NCBI GenBank assembly: GCA_023150805.1
Contig: JAKLKF010000083.1
Span: forward strand, 1 to 32,706
Direction of reading: 5' to 3'
Origin: Myxococcota bacterium
Lineage (GTDB): Bacteria > Myxococcota_A > UBA796 > UBA2385
Length of the DNA: 32,706 bases
Notes under the pieces: generated by a model
Told to the model about the DNA's origin: nothing
What the model saw: only the letters and a program-made list of their open reading frames with translations
The model's database searches: none
Shown here: positions 8,819 to 16,445 of the stretch, in pieces
Numbering within the stretch: position 1 is the first letter of the stretch
Layout of the letters: the number at the start of each line of letters is the position of its first letter
Position numbers and translations under genes: made by a program

Positions 8819-9283
8819 CTACAGGCCCAGCGCGGCGAGCACCTGTGGCGCGTCGGGGGCCACGGTCGGCGCGAAGCGCGCGACGACCCGCCCGTCCCGG
8901 TCGACGACGAACTTGGCGAAGTTCCACTCGATGTCGGCGCCCCCGCCGGCCGGGCTGTCGACCAGCCAGCGGTACAGCGCGCTGCGCCCCGGGCCGTTGA
9001 CCTCCTGCTTCTCCAGCAGCGGGAAGTCCACGCCCCAGGTGGCGCTGCAGAAGGTGGCGATCTGCTCGGCCGTGCCGGGCTCCTGGCCGGCGAACTGGTT
9101 GCAGGGGACGCCGAGGACGACCAGGCCCTGGTCCTTGTGGGCGGCGTACAGCGCCTGCAGCGCCTGGTACTGCGGGGTCAACCCGCAGCGGCTGGCGACG
9201 TTGACGACGAGCAGGGTGCGGCCGGCCAGCGCGGTGGCCGGGAGCGGGCCGCCGTCCAGGCGGACCAGGTCGGGCAGGGACAC
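8819..9283 (-). CDS. Glutathione peroxidase family (thiol peroxidase)
   Basis: 154 residues, typical for bacterial GPx. The start is the GTG at 9283 with GGAGG six bases upstream. The catalytic tetrad is visible: Cys in NVASRCGLT (near residue 34), Gln in PCNQFAGQEPG, and Trp and Asn in EWNFAKF. The second Cys in the PCNQF motif is also present. Bacterial Cys-type enzymes of this family usually reduce hydroperoxides with thioredoxin rather than glutathione. The peroxidatic residue is Cys, not selenocysteine. No signal peptide, so cytoplasmic. It stands alone, convergent with the preceding gene. Confidence 0.92.
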   Translation of the reverse strand: MSLPDLVRLDGGPLPATALAGRTLLVVNVASRCGLTPQYQALQALYAAHKDQGLVVLGVPCNQFAGQEPGTAEQIATFCSATWGVDFPLLEKQEVNGPGRSALYRWLVDSPAGGGADIEWNFAKFVVDRDGRVVARFAPTVAPDAPQVLAALGL

Positions 9284-9412
9284 GAGGCACCTCCAGGGCA
9301 GCCCAGGGATAGCCCGCGCGCGCCGCCGCGCACCCGGTCGCGGGCGAGCCCACCTGCGCTCGGCTACCCTCCCCTGCGTCCTGCCTGCCCACCCTCGCAC
9401 CCCGAGCGCACC

Positions 9413-10195
9413 ATGCCTCGTCCCCGCCTCCACCGCGCCGCCCTCGTCCTCCTCGCCACCCTTCCGACGCTGGCCGTCGCCTGCAAGGAGGACCCGGTCG
9501 ACGACACCGGGGGCGGCGGCACCGACACGGGCGACGGGGTGGACAGCCCCTGCGGCCCCTGGTCCGCGGTGTGGCAGGGCGGCGCCCAGTGGGACTGGGT
9601 CCTGGACCCCGCCTGGGCCACCGAGCAGGAGAAGGAGGGAGGCTGGCGCAGCCAGGCGCTGGGCAGCGAGGAGTACAACGGCCGCATCGTCTGGCGCACC
9701 CAGGACACGGCCGAGTACACCGGCAGCGTCTACAAGGAGGAGGGCAGCCAGGTCGAGTGGCGCTTCGCCTGCGACGAGCAGGGGGTGTGGCTGCACCAGT
9801 TCGAGGGCGTCTGGAGCCGCACCAACAACCTGGGCGAGGAGGAGGGCTGGTGGTCGGTGGAGTTCGAGGAGCCGCCGCTGTGGCAGCCCTTCGACCTGGC
9901 GGTGGGCGACACCTGGGAGATCGACACCAGCTACGACTACTCGACCCAGGGCACCAGCAGCGCCCGCATGGGCCTGACCGCCAGCTTCGAGGTGGTGGGC
10001 GAGCAGTCCGTGACCGTGGGCGCCGGCACCTTCGACGCGCTGGAGATCGCCGTCGACTGGAGCGGCGACCCCCGCACCGACTTCGACGCCGACAGCTTCC
10101 ACAAGATGGTCGCCCGCGACGTGGGCGAGGTGCAGATCGTGGGGCGCGCCAACCTGGAGGACTTCGAGCTGGACCCGACCTTCCAGACCCAGTGA
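9413..10195 (+). CDS. Secreted lipoprotein of unknown function
   Basis: 260 residues from the ATG at 9413. A basic n-region (RPRLHR), a hydrophobic core and Cys24 in LAVAC make a lipoprotein signal. An Asp/Thr/Gly-rich linker (about 28-45) follows, of the kind common in myxobacterial lipoproteins. The mature domain is rich in Trp, Tyr and acidic residues with alternating beta-strand patterns (GDTWEIDTSYDYS, SFEVVGEQSVTVGAGTFDALEI) and is probably beta-sheet, perhaps a lipocalin-like or other ligand-binding fold; I cannot name it. The stretch VGAGTFDALEI is often seen in uncharacterised extracellular beta-domains. The gene is monocistronic, convergent with the 10214-10942 gene (18-base gap). 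Confidence 0.85.
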   Translation: MPRPRLHRAALVLLATLPTLAVACKEDPVDDTGGGGTDTGDGVDSPCGPWSAVWQGGAQWDWVLDPAWATEQEKEGGWRSQALGSEEYNGRIVWRTQDTAEYTGSVYKEEGSQVEWRFACDEQGVWLHQFEGVWSRTNNLGEEEGWWSVEFEEPPLWQPFDLAVGDTWEIDTSYDYSTQGTSSARMGLTASFEVVGEQSVTVGAGTFDALEIAVDWSGDPRTDFDADSFHKMVARDVGEVQIVGRANLEDFELDPTFQTQ

Positions 10196-10213
10196 GGCCC
10201 ACCCGGGGACCGC

Positions 10214-10942
10214 TCAGGCGCCAGGGGCCGGCGTCCACCAGACCGGCAGCGGATCCCCCTCCACCTCGCTGTGGTAGTCGGGCAGGAAGGGCCGCAGCAC
10301 GGCCTGCAGGTCGGCCGTCGCCTGCATCGCCTGGGACAGGGGGCCCCACCAGGGATCGCCCTGGACCCGGGCCACCGCCTGCCGCGCGATGCGGGTGCTG
10401 ACCTGCTCCCACTCGCTGTCGTCCAGCGGCTGCAGCGGGTCGGCCGGCAGGGCGTCGTAGTACTGGCGGAAGCCGCTGGTGGGGCCGAAGGTGTCGCGCA
10501 GGCCCCACCGGGTGGCCAGCCAGCACTGCAGGCGCAGGCAGGCGTGCTCCCGCACGTCGATCTGGTCCCACAGCGCGAAGCCCCAGTCGCGCTGGTGGTA
10601 GCTGTCCACGCCGTTGGTGACCCAGTGACACAGCTCGTGCAGGGTCATCTGGGCGAGGCAGTCGTCGGCGTCCAGCTCCGCCCGGGTGGAGAAGGCCATC
10701 AGGCCGGTCCCGTCGGTCATGCTGAAGATGTCGGGGTCGCGCCGGACGGTCAGGCCCAGGCGGCGCGCGGTCGCCAGCCAGATGACCTCGAGCGGGTCGA
10801 CGTAGCGGCTGCGGATGGGGCGCTGGTAGCCCTCGTCGTGCAGCGAGGCGGGGACGACCAGCCGCGCGGCGTCGAGCGCGTCCTGGGGCGGAGGGTTGGC
10901 GCTGGCGGGCCAGGGCGAGGGGGGCGAGGGGTTCACGGGCAC
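10214..10942 (-). CDS. Putative metalloprotease-like HExxH protein
   Basis: 242 residues. The only recognisable motif is LHELCHWVTNG at about residues 103-113, an HExxH zincin-type motif; a downstream third ligand might be in the DVREHACLR segment but this is not certain. No signal peptide is visible and the N-terminus is Pro-rich. The rest (DPLEVIWLATARRLGL, DIFSMTDGTG) looks like an intact globular domain. The start is either the GTG at 10942 or the in-frame GTG at 10936; the latter has GAGG five bases upstream and may be the true one. It is divergent from the YkgJ-like gene with a 34-base intergenic region. A protease role is inference from one motif. Confidence 0.75.
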   Translation of the reverse strand: MPVNPSPPSPWPASANPPPQDALDAARLVVPASLHDEGYQRPIRSRYVDPLEVIWLATARRLGLTVRRDPDIFSMTDGTGLMAFSTRAELDADDCLAQMTLHELCHWVTNGVDSYHQRDWGFALWDQIDVREHACLRLQCWLATRWGLRDTFGPTSGFRQYYDALPADPLQPLDDSEWEQVSTRIARQAVARVQGDPWWGPLSQAMQATADLQAVLRPFLPDYHSEVEGDPLPVWWTPAPGA

Positions 10943-10957
10943 CTCGGGGCGATCCGC

Positions 10958-10967
10958 CAGTTAGCCG
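10958..10967. promoter_or_regulatory. Shared -10-like TA element between divergent genes
   Basis: The single AT-containing patch in this 34-base divergent region. The plus strand reads TTAGCC at 10961-10966, 10 bases before the GTG at 10977. The minus strand reads TAACTG (10963-10958), 15 bases before the GTG at 10942. It could serve both directions. Confidence 0.3.
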
Positions 10968-10976
10968 GTCGCCGCC

Positions 10977-11438
10977 GTGGAGGCTCCGCTGATCCCCGCC
11001 AACCCCCTGTGGGACCCCGCCCTGGAGGCCCCGCCGCCCCCGGAGGGCGCCACCTGCGGCGGCTGCGCCTTCCGCGCGCGCGCCACCGGCCGCTGCGCCC
11101 GCCACGCGCCCCGGCGCGCCCCGGCCGCCTGGCCCGCCTGCCCGGCCTTCGTCGCCGCCCTGGACTGCCAGGCCTGCGGCGCCTGCTGCGGACCAGCCTA
11201 CGACTGCGTCGAGGTCGGCCCCGACGAGCCCTTCGCCCGCGACCACGCCGCCCTGCTCGTGCGCGCCTTCGGCCAGCTCCAGCTCCCCCGCCCCGGCGGC
11301 CGCTGCCCGTGCCTGGAGGGCCAGGCGCCGCAGCTCACCTGCCGCCTGTACGCGGAGCGCCCCCAGAGCTGCCGCGACTTCCCCGTGGGCGGCCGATCCT
11401 GCGTCGAGGCCCGTCGCCGCGTCGGCCTCAGCCCCTGA
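10977..11438 (+). CDS. YkgJ-family cysteine cluster protein
   Basis: 153 residues from a GTG. The domain carries CxACGACC (residues 63-70: DCQACGACC), then a CPCLEG segment and CRLYAERPQSCRDFP, the typical Cys pattern of the YkgJ/PF03692 zinc- or iron-chelating domain. An extra N-terminal Cys set (CGGC...CARH...C, residues 23-52) could bind a second metal and looks like a small zinc-ribbon-like appendage. The physiological role of the family is poorly defined. It is divergent from the HExxH gene and its stop lies 36 bases from the convergent kinase gene. Confidence 0.86.
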   Translation: MEAPLIPANPLWDPALEAPPPPEGATCGGCAFRARATGRCARHAPRRAPAAWPACPAFVAALDCQACGACCGPAYDCVEVGPDEPFARDHAALLVRAFGQLQLPRPGGRCPCLEGQAPQLTCRLYAERPQSCRDFPVGGRSCVEARRRVGLSP

Positions 11439-11474
11439 GGCCCGCCGCCGCCGGGGGCCCTCCCCCGCGCGCGC

Positions 11475-13385
11475 TCAGATGGCCACGCAGGTGTGCATCG
11501 CCGCCGAGCAGGACAGCTTGACGGTGGCGCCGGCCTTCACCTCGACCGAGCCGCTGCGGTCGACGGTGCCGTCGCCGAAGCGCGCCTCGATGGTGTAGCG
11601 ACCGACGGGCACGCGCCCGGGGGGGAAGCTGCCCGCCGCCCCGACCAGGCGCACGGTCGCGGACCCGGCCCCGCTGATCAGCCGCACCGTGCCGCTGTCG
11701 CCCGCAGCGGACGTGGCAGGCGAGGAGAGGGGGGCGGGCGAGGAGGGGGGGGCGGAGGGCGACGGCGCGCTCGTGCCCGACGCCGCTGGGGCCGACGGCG
11801 CAGGGCCCGACGCCGCTGGGGCCGACGCCGCTGGAGCCGACGCCGCAGGGGCCGACGCCGCAGGGGCCGACGGCGCAGGGGCCGACGGCGCAGGGGCCGA
11901 CGGCGCAGGGGCCGACGCCGCAGGGGCCGACGGCGCGGCACCCTCCGTCGGGACCACCTGCACCGCGTGCGTCTCCAGCTCGAAGTCCTCCTCGGAGATC
12001 GCAGCCGGCTCCGGCCCGGTCCCGGCCGTGCCCGCGCCGTCCGTCGGCGCCTCCAGGGCCTCCCCCAGCGCCTGGAGCGGCGCCACCTCCCCCTCTCCGG
12101 ACGGCTGCGCGCCCCGGCCCGGCGCCAGGCGCCAGGCGACCAGCCCGCCGACCCCCAGCACCAGCAGCGCGCTCGCGGCCGCGACGCCGGCCATCAGCCC
12201 CACCCCCCCACCGGCAGGCCGAGCCGGCCGGGGAGAGGAGGGCGTCCCGGGCGCGGCCGCGGCGGGCAGGGTCGTGGCGGGCAGGGTCGTGGCGGGCAGG
12301 GTCGTGGCGGGCAGGGACCCGGCCCCCGAGGTCACCCCCCCCGAGATCAGGCCGGCCTCGATCAGGGTCGCGCCGGAGAGGTCGTCGACCAGCGGCGGAC
12401 GCGCCAGCAGCAGCGCGGGCACCTCCTCCTCGGCCCAGTCCGACAGCCACGGCGCGCCGAAGCGGGGCCGCAGGTCCCGGCAGGCGCGCTCCAGCTCCCG
12501 CGCCGTCGGGCGGGCGGCCGGGTCGTAGAGCAGGCACTCGGCGACCAGGCGGTACAGGTCCTCGTCGGGCTGGCTCTCCCACAGCCGGTGCAGGGCCTGC
12601 CGCAGCCGCTCGTCGTGGCGCTCGCGGTTGGCCGAGGTCCGCCCGAAGGGCTCGCCCAGCAGGAGCTCGTAGAGCACGGCGCCCAGGGCATAGACGTCGC
12701 CCCTGTGCTCGTCGATGCCGTCCAGGCGCTCGGGCGCCATGTAGTTGAGCGAGCCGAAGTAGATGCTCTGCGTGCGCGCCTCGCGGTCGGCGAAGTCGGC
12801 CCGCGCCACGCCGAAGTCCAGGACCTTGACCTCGCCGGCGGCGGTGAGCTGGATGTTCCCGGGCTTGATGTCGCGGTGCATCAGCCGCAGGGCGCCCCGG
12901 ACGACCAGGCTGCCGTCGGCGGCCCGCGTGGCGCTCACGCTGACGCTGCGGTCGGCCGACAGCTCGTAGGCGTAGTGCAGGGCGTTGGCGACCTCCTGGA
13001 CGATCTCCAGGGCCAGCCCGGGCGGCAGGGGCCCCACCTCGGCCAGGAGCTGCTTGAGGTCGACGCCCTCGACGAACTCCATCACCACGGTCCACCGGCC
13101 GTTGAGCAGGTGCAGCCCGTCGACCTGCACGATGGCGCGGTGGCGCAGCATGCCCAGCAGGCGGGCCTCGTCCCGCAGGCGCTCGGCGACGCCGATGGCC
13201 TCGGGCAGGTCGGGGTTGAGCACCTTGAGCGCGACCTGCTTGCGGAAGCCCGAGGGCCCCATCAGCTCGGCGCGGTAGACCGTGCCGAAGCCGCCGCGCC
13301 CGACCGCCTCGACCACGTGGTAGCGCCGGACCTCGGCCTCGCGAGACGTGGCGGCGGCGGGGGGGGGCGGAGCAGACGGCGACAC
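11475..13385 (-). CDS. Transmembrane Ser/Thr protein kinase with Ala/Pro/Ser repeat and beta-rich tail
   Basis: 636 residues. The cytoplasmic kinase domain (about 22-300) has all key residues: Gly-rich loop G29-G34, Lys54, Glu73, H170-R171-D172, Asn177, D190-F191-G192 and A217-P218-E219. A roughly 25-residue insert (about 143-168) sits before the catalytic loop. A juxtamembrane stretch has three LPATT units (about 357-371), followed by one TM helix (about 397-421). The outside part has a Ser/Ala/Pro pentapeptide array (about 482-537) and a C-terminal beta-sandwich (about 567-636) resembling PEGA-like surface domains, with two Cys near the end. Such kinases sense the envelope and phosphorylate FHA-type partners. 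The GTG start follows a TA hexamer by 7 bases, with no ribosome-binding site; it is divergent from the GH92 gene. Confidence 0.92.
   Translation of the reverse strand: MSPSAPPPPAAATSREAEVRRYHVVEAVGRGGFGTVYRAELMGPSGFRKQVALKVLNPDLPEAIGVAERLRDEARLLGMLRHRAIVQVDGLHLLNGRWTVVMEFVEGVDLKQLLAEVGPLPPGLALEIVQEVANALHYAYELSADRSVSVSATRAADGSLVVRGALRLMHRDIKPGNIQLTAAGEVKVLDFGVARADFADREARTQSIYFGSLNYMAPERLDGIDEHRGDVYALGAVLYELLLGEPFGRTSANRERHDERLRQALHRLWESQPDEDLYRLVAECLLYDPAARPTARELERACRDLRPRFGAPWLSDWAEEEVPALLLARPPLVDDLSGATLIEAGLISGGVTSGAGSLPATTLPATTLPATTLPAAAAPGTPSSPRPARPAGGGVGLMAGVAAASALLVLGVGGLVAWRLAPGRGAQPSGEGEVAPLQALGEALEAPTDGAGTAGTGPEPAAISEEDFELETHAVQVVPTEGAAPSAPAASAPAPSAPAPSAPAPSAPAASAPAASAPAASAPAASGPAPSAPAASGTSAPSPSAPPSSPAPLSSPATSAAGDSGTVRLISGAGSATVRLVGAAGSFPPGRVPVGRYTIEARFGDGTVDRSGSVEVKAGATVKLSCSAAMHTCVAI
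11776..11938 (-). repeat. 15-bp tandem array in the kinase stalk
   Basis: About eleven consecutive 15-bp units of the type GCCGACGGCGCAGGG / GCCGACGCCGCTGGG, coding for the pentapeptide series SAPA(A/P). Variants are interspersed, which suggests past unit exchange. All are in frame. Confidence 0.85.
12271..12315 (-). repeat. Three perfect 15-bp repeats encoding LPATT
   Basis: Three identical GTCGTGGCGGGCAGG units, with part of a fourth at 12261-12270, in the juxtamembrane linker of the kinase. Confidence 0.85.
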
Positions 13386-13392
13386 GGCGCGG

Positions 13393-13398
13393 ATCGTA
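13393..13398 (-). promoter_or_regulatory. -10-like hexamer, predicted leaderless start of kinase gene
   Basis: Minus strand TACGAT (four of six bases of TATAAT) ends 7 bases before the GTG at 13385, with no Shine-Dalgarno sequence in between. Confidence 0.4.
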
Positions 13399-13431
13399 GC
13401 AGGTTCAGGGCCGGCCGGGCCGGGCGGCTGC

Positions 13432-13437
13432 TACCAT
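13432..13437 (+). promoter_or_regulatory. -10-like hexamer of the GH92 operon
   Basis: TACCAT ends 27 bases before the GTG at 13465, in the 79-base divergent region shared with the kinase gene. It is one of only two TA patches in that region. Confidence 0.35.
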
Positions 13438-13464
13438 ACCGGCTCCCCTCGCCCCGGATCGCCC

Positions 13465-15759
13465 GTGCTCCTGCTGGCCCTGCTGGCCTGCGCCTCGCCC
13501 GAGCGCGCGCCGCTGCCCGACGAAGATCCCGTCGCGCTCGTCGACTTCGTCGACCCGATGATCGGCACGGGCGGGCTGGGCTTCTCGGTGGGCTGCGCCT
13601 ACCCGGGCGCGGCCGTGCCCTGGGGCCTGGTGAAGGTCAGCCCGGACACCGCGGACGCAAACGGCGCGGCCCCCGAGTACCACCACGGCGGCGGCTACCA
13701 CCACGACGACACGCACATCCAGTCGTTCAGCCACATGCACATGCACGCCATCGGGGTCACCGACTACGGCGCGGTGGGCGTGATGCCCGTGGACCGGGGC
13801 GCTCCCGACGCGCCGCTGGCGGCGGAGCAGGCGCTGGAGCTGGGCTACCAGGCCCCCTTCTCGCACGAGCGCGAGCAGGCGCGGCCGGGCTGGTACCAGG
13901 TCCAGCTCGACGGCCCCGACGTGCTGGTCACGCTGACGGCGACCCGCCACACGGCCCTGCACCGCTACGACTTCGGGCAGGTGGCGGCGCCGACCCTGGT
14001 CTTCGACCTGGGCCACGTGCTGAAGGAGGGCATCAGCCGGGGCGGCTGGGTGGAGCTGGACCCCGAGGCGGGCGTCATCCAGGGGCAGACGGTGGTCGAC
14101 GGGGGCCTGTCCTCGCCCTTCTCGGTGTGGTTCGTCGCCGAGCTGGACACCAAGCCCACCTCCTGGGGCGCCTGGAGCGGCCAGGAGGGCGAGAGCTGGA
14201 GCGACGCCAGCGGGATCACGGTGGCGGCCGGCGGCACGACGGCCCAGGTCGAGATCCAGGGCCAGGAGGTGGCGGAGCCGGTCCACGCCCGCTTCGGCGG
14301 CTGGTTCGGCTTCGACCCCGGGGTCGGCCCCGTGCACCTGCGGGTCGCGCTCAGCACGGTCGACCTGGACGGCGCGTGGCGCAACCTGGCCGACCAGGGC
14401 ACCACCTGGGACACCGAGGTCGTGGCCGACGACGCGCGGGCCGAGTGGGCCGCGCTGCTGGGCGCCTTGCGCGTGTGGGGCGGCAGCGACGAGGACCGCA
14501 CCAAGCTGGCGACCGCGCTGTACCACGCGGCGCAGATGCCGACGATCTTCAGCGACGCCGACGGCCGGTATACCGGCTTCGACGGCCAGATCCACCAGGC
14601 CGACCACCTCTACCACACCGACTACAGCCTGTGGGACACCTACCGGACGACCCACCCGCTCTACACGACGCTGTGGCCGGACTGGCACCGGGGCATGCTC
14701 CAGAGCTTCGCGCGCATGGTCGAGCAGGGCGGCAACGTGCCCCGCTGGGCGGCGGCGACCGGCGACAGCGAGACGATGCTGGGCACGCCGGCCAACATCG
14801 TGTGGGCCGAGGCCTGGCGCAAGGGCATCCGCGGCTGGGGCGAGGACATCGTCGCCCCCGCGGTCATCGACATCGCGCTCGGGGACGTGGTGCCGGCCTA
14901 CGGCGGGCGGCCCGACGTGCCGACGCTGGACCTGTACGGCTACTACCCGGCCGACCTGGTGGGCCGGTCGGTGGCCTGGACCCAGGAGGCGGCGATCTCC
15001 GACCACGCGCTGGCCGAGGTGGCCGAGGAGCTGGGCGACAGCGCGGCGGCCTCGGCCCTGCGCAACCGCAGCGACGCCTGGAAGCGGCTCTACAACCCCG
15101 AGACCGGCTGGGTGCAGGGCCGCTACAGCGACGGGAGCTGGGAGGAGCTGCCCGACCCCGGCATCTGGAACGAGATGTACGCCGAGGGCAACGCCCGGCA
15201 GTACCTGTGGCTGGCGCCGCAGGACCCCGAGGCGCTCTTCGAGGTGCTGGGCGGCGAGGAGGTGGCGCTGGCCCGCCTGGTCGAGACGATGGAGGAGACG
15301 GCCGACGAGGAGGAGGACCGCCTGGAGGCGGTGCCCAACTCCTGGTACTGGCACGGCAACGAGCCCAGCCTGCACATCCCCTGGCTGTTCGGGCTGGCCG
15401 GCCGCCCCGACCTGGGCCGGGTGTGGGTCCGCTGGGTGATGGACACCTACTACGGGATCGAGGCAGACGGCATCACCGGCAACGACGACGCCGGCGCCAG
15501 CAGCGCCTGGTTCGCCTTCGCGGCCATGGGCCTGTACCCGCTGGCCGGGACCGAGCGCTACGTGCTGGGCCTGCCGGCCTTCGAGCGGGTCGAGTGGGAC
15601 GTGGAGGACGGCGTCTTCACGGTGCTCTCCGAGGTCGACCCGCTGGACGGCGCGGCTCCGGTGGAGATCACCCTGGGCGGCCAGCCCTGGCCGGCGCCCT
15701 TCCTCTCCCACGACCACCTCGTCGCGGGTGGCGAGCTGCGCTTCTCGCCCGGTCCGTGA
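13465..15759 (+). CDS. GH92 family alpha-mannosidase, lipoprotein
   Basis: 764 residues, full length for glycoside hydrolase family 92, exo-acting, calcium-dependent alpha-mannosidases. N-terminal family motifs: VDPMIGTGG, FSHMHMHAIG. Central: DYSLWDTYRTTHPL. Catalytic region: EGNARQYLW with E574, NEPSLHIPW at 632-640 and GNDDAG with D674/D675; the Glu of EGNAxQ and an Asp of GNDD are the expected acid/base pair. The GTG at 13465 gives a very short signal MLLLALLAC with a perfect lipobox but no basic n-region. The next in-frame start, ATG 13348, lies inside the divergent kinase gene and is unlikely. First gene of a three-gene unit; its TGA overlaps the next start (GTGA). Likely removes mannose from glycans outside the cytoplasm. 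Confidence 0.9.
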   Translation: MLLLALLACASPERAPLPDEDPVALVDFVDPMIGTGGLGFSVGCAYPGAAVPWGLVKVSPDTADANGAAPEYHHGGGYHHDDTHIQSFSHMHMHAIGVTDYGAVGVMPVDRGAPDAPLAAEQALELGYQAPFSHEREQARPGWYQVQLDGPDVLVTLTATRHTALHRYDFGQVAAPTLVFDLGHVLKEGISRGGWVELDPEAGVIQGQTVVDGGLSSPFSVWFVAELDTKPTSWGAWSGQEGESWSDASGITVAAGGTTAQVEIQGQEVAEPVHARFGGWFGFDPGVGPVHLRVALSTVDLDGAWRNLADQGTTWDTEVVADDARAEWAALLGALRVWGGSDEDRTKLATALYHAAQMPTIFSDADGRYTGFDGQIHQADHLYHTDYSLWDTYRTTHPLYTTLWPDWHRGMLQSFARMVEQGGNVPRWAAATGDSETMLGTPANIVWAEAWRKGIRGWGEDIVAPAVIDIALGDVVPAYGGRPDVPTLDLYGYYPADLVGRSVAWTQEAAISDHALAEVAEELGDSAAASALRNRSDAWKRLYNPETGWVQGRYSDGSWEELPDPGIWNEMYAEGNARQYLWLAPQDPEALFEVLGGEEVALARLVETMEETADEEEDRLEAVPNSWYWHGNEPSLHIPWLFGLAGRPDLGRVWVRWVMDTYYGIEADGITGNDDAGASSAWFAFAAMGLYPLAGTERYVLGLPAFERVEWDVEDGVFTVLSEVDPLDGAAPVEITLGGQPWPAPFLSHDHLVAGGELRFSPGP

Positions 15760-16445
15760 CGCACCCTCCGGCGCGGCCCTGGTGGCCCCACGTGCGCGCG
15801 GCCCTGGTGGCGGCGCACGTGCTGGCGGTGGGCGTCGCGGCCCTGCCCGCCCCCGAGGGGGGGATGAACCGCGCGGCCTGGGCCGACCCCACCGTGCAGG
15901 CCGAGCTGGACGCCTGGGCCGGGCGCCTGCGGAGCCTGGGCCTGCCCGTGGAGCGCGCGGCCCTGGAGGACCACCTGTGGGTGGTGGGGCGGACCTGGAC
16001 GCAGGCGCGCGCGGCCCTGCTGCGACCGCTCCGCCCCTACTACCGGGGGGCCGGTACGAACCAGAGCTGGCGCATGTTCGTGGCCCCCCACCGCTTCCCC
16101 GCGCGCCTGGTCCTGTCGGTCCGGGAGGACGGCGCGTGGCGCGACGTCTACGTCGAGCGGGACCCGCAGCGGCGCTGGATGGGCCGGCAGCTCGACCACG
16201 ATCGCTTCCGCTCCGCCATCTTCCGGTACTCCTGGCCCGGCTACGGGCGCGCCTGGGCCGAGCTGGGCCAGTGGCTGGCCCTTCGAGCCGCGCGGGACTT
16301 CCCGCGCGCCAGCCACCTGCGCCTGCGCTTCGCCCGGCAGCGCTCGCCCTCGCCCGCCGAGGTCCGCGCGGGGGTCGAGCCGCCGGTCCGCTTCCTGCGC
16401 GCCCAGGAGGTGGAGCTGGCGTCCCTGCGCGAGGGTGATGGATGA
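15756..16445 (+). CDS. Membrane-anchored protein paired with HTTM gene
   Basis: 229 residues, translationally coupled on both sides by 4-base overlaps (GTGA with the GH92 stop, ATGA with the HTTM start). A single hydrophobic segment (about 14-31) anchors a soluble domain. The segment NQSWRMFVAPHRFP (about 105-118), followed by strands (LVLSVREDGAWRDVYVERD), recalls the QxWxMFAP stretch seen in soluble parts attached to HTTM/vitamin K-dependent carboxylase-like proteins. I infer that it is the separately encoded extracytoplasmic partner of the next gene. It has no catalytic motif that I can name. Confidence 0.8.
   Translation: MTHPPARPWWPHVRAALVAAHVLAVGVAALPAPEGGMNRAAWADPTVQAELDAWAGRLRSLGLPVERAALEDHLWVVGRTWTQARAALLRPLRPYYRGAGTNQSWRMFVAPHRFPARLVLSVREDGAWRDVYVERDPQRRWMGRQLDHDRFRSAIFRYSWPGYGRAWAELGQWLALRAARDFPRASHLRLRFARQRSPSPAEVRAGVEPPVRFLRAQEVELASLREGDG

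Noticed and set aside
11776..11938. Direct repeats as an iteron or origin array
   Set aside because: In-frame pentapeptide-coding repeats inside the kinase; no AT-rich region, no dnaA or rep gene.
12271..12315. LPATT units in the kinase as sortase signals
   Set aside because: They lie on the cytoplasmic side before the TM helix, are not followed by a hydrophobic segment and basic tail at a C-terminus, and come from a simple DNA repeat.
13348..13464. ATG at 13348 as the start of the GH92 gene
   Set aside because: It lies within the divergent kinase gene and would give a Gly/Ala-rich extension ahead of the lipoprotein signal; the GTG at 13465 directly begins the signal with its lipobox.
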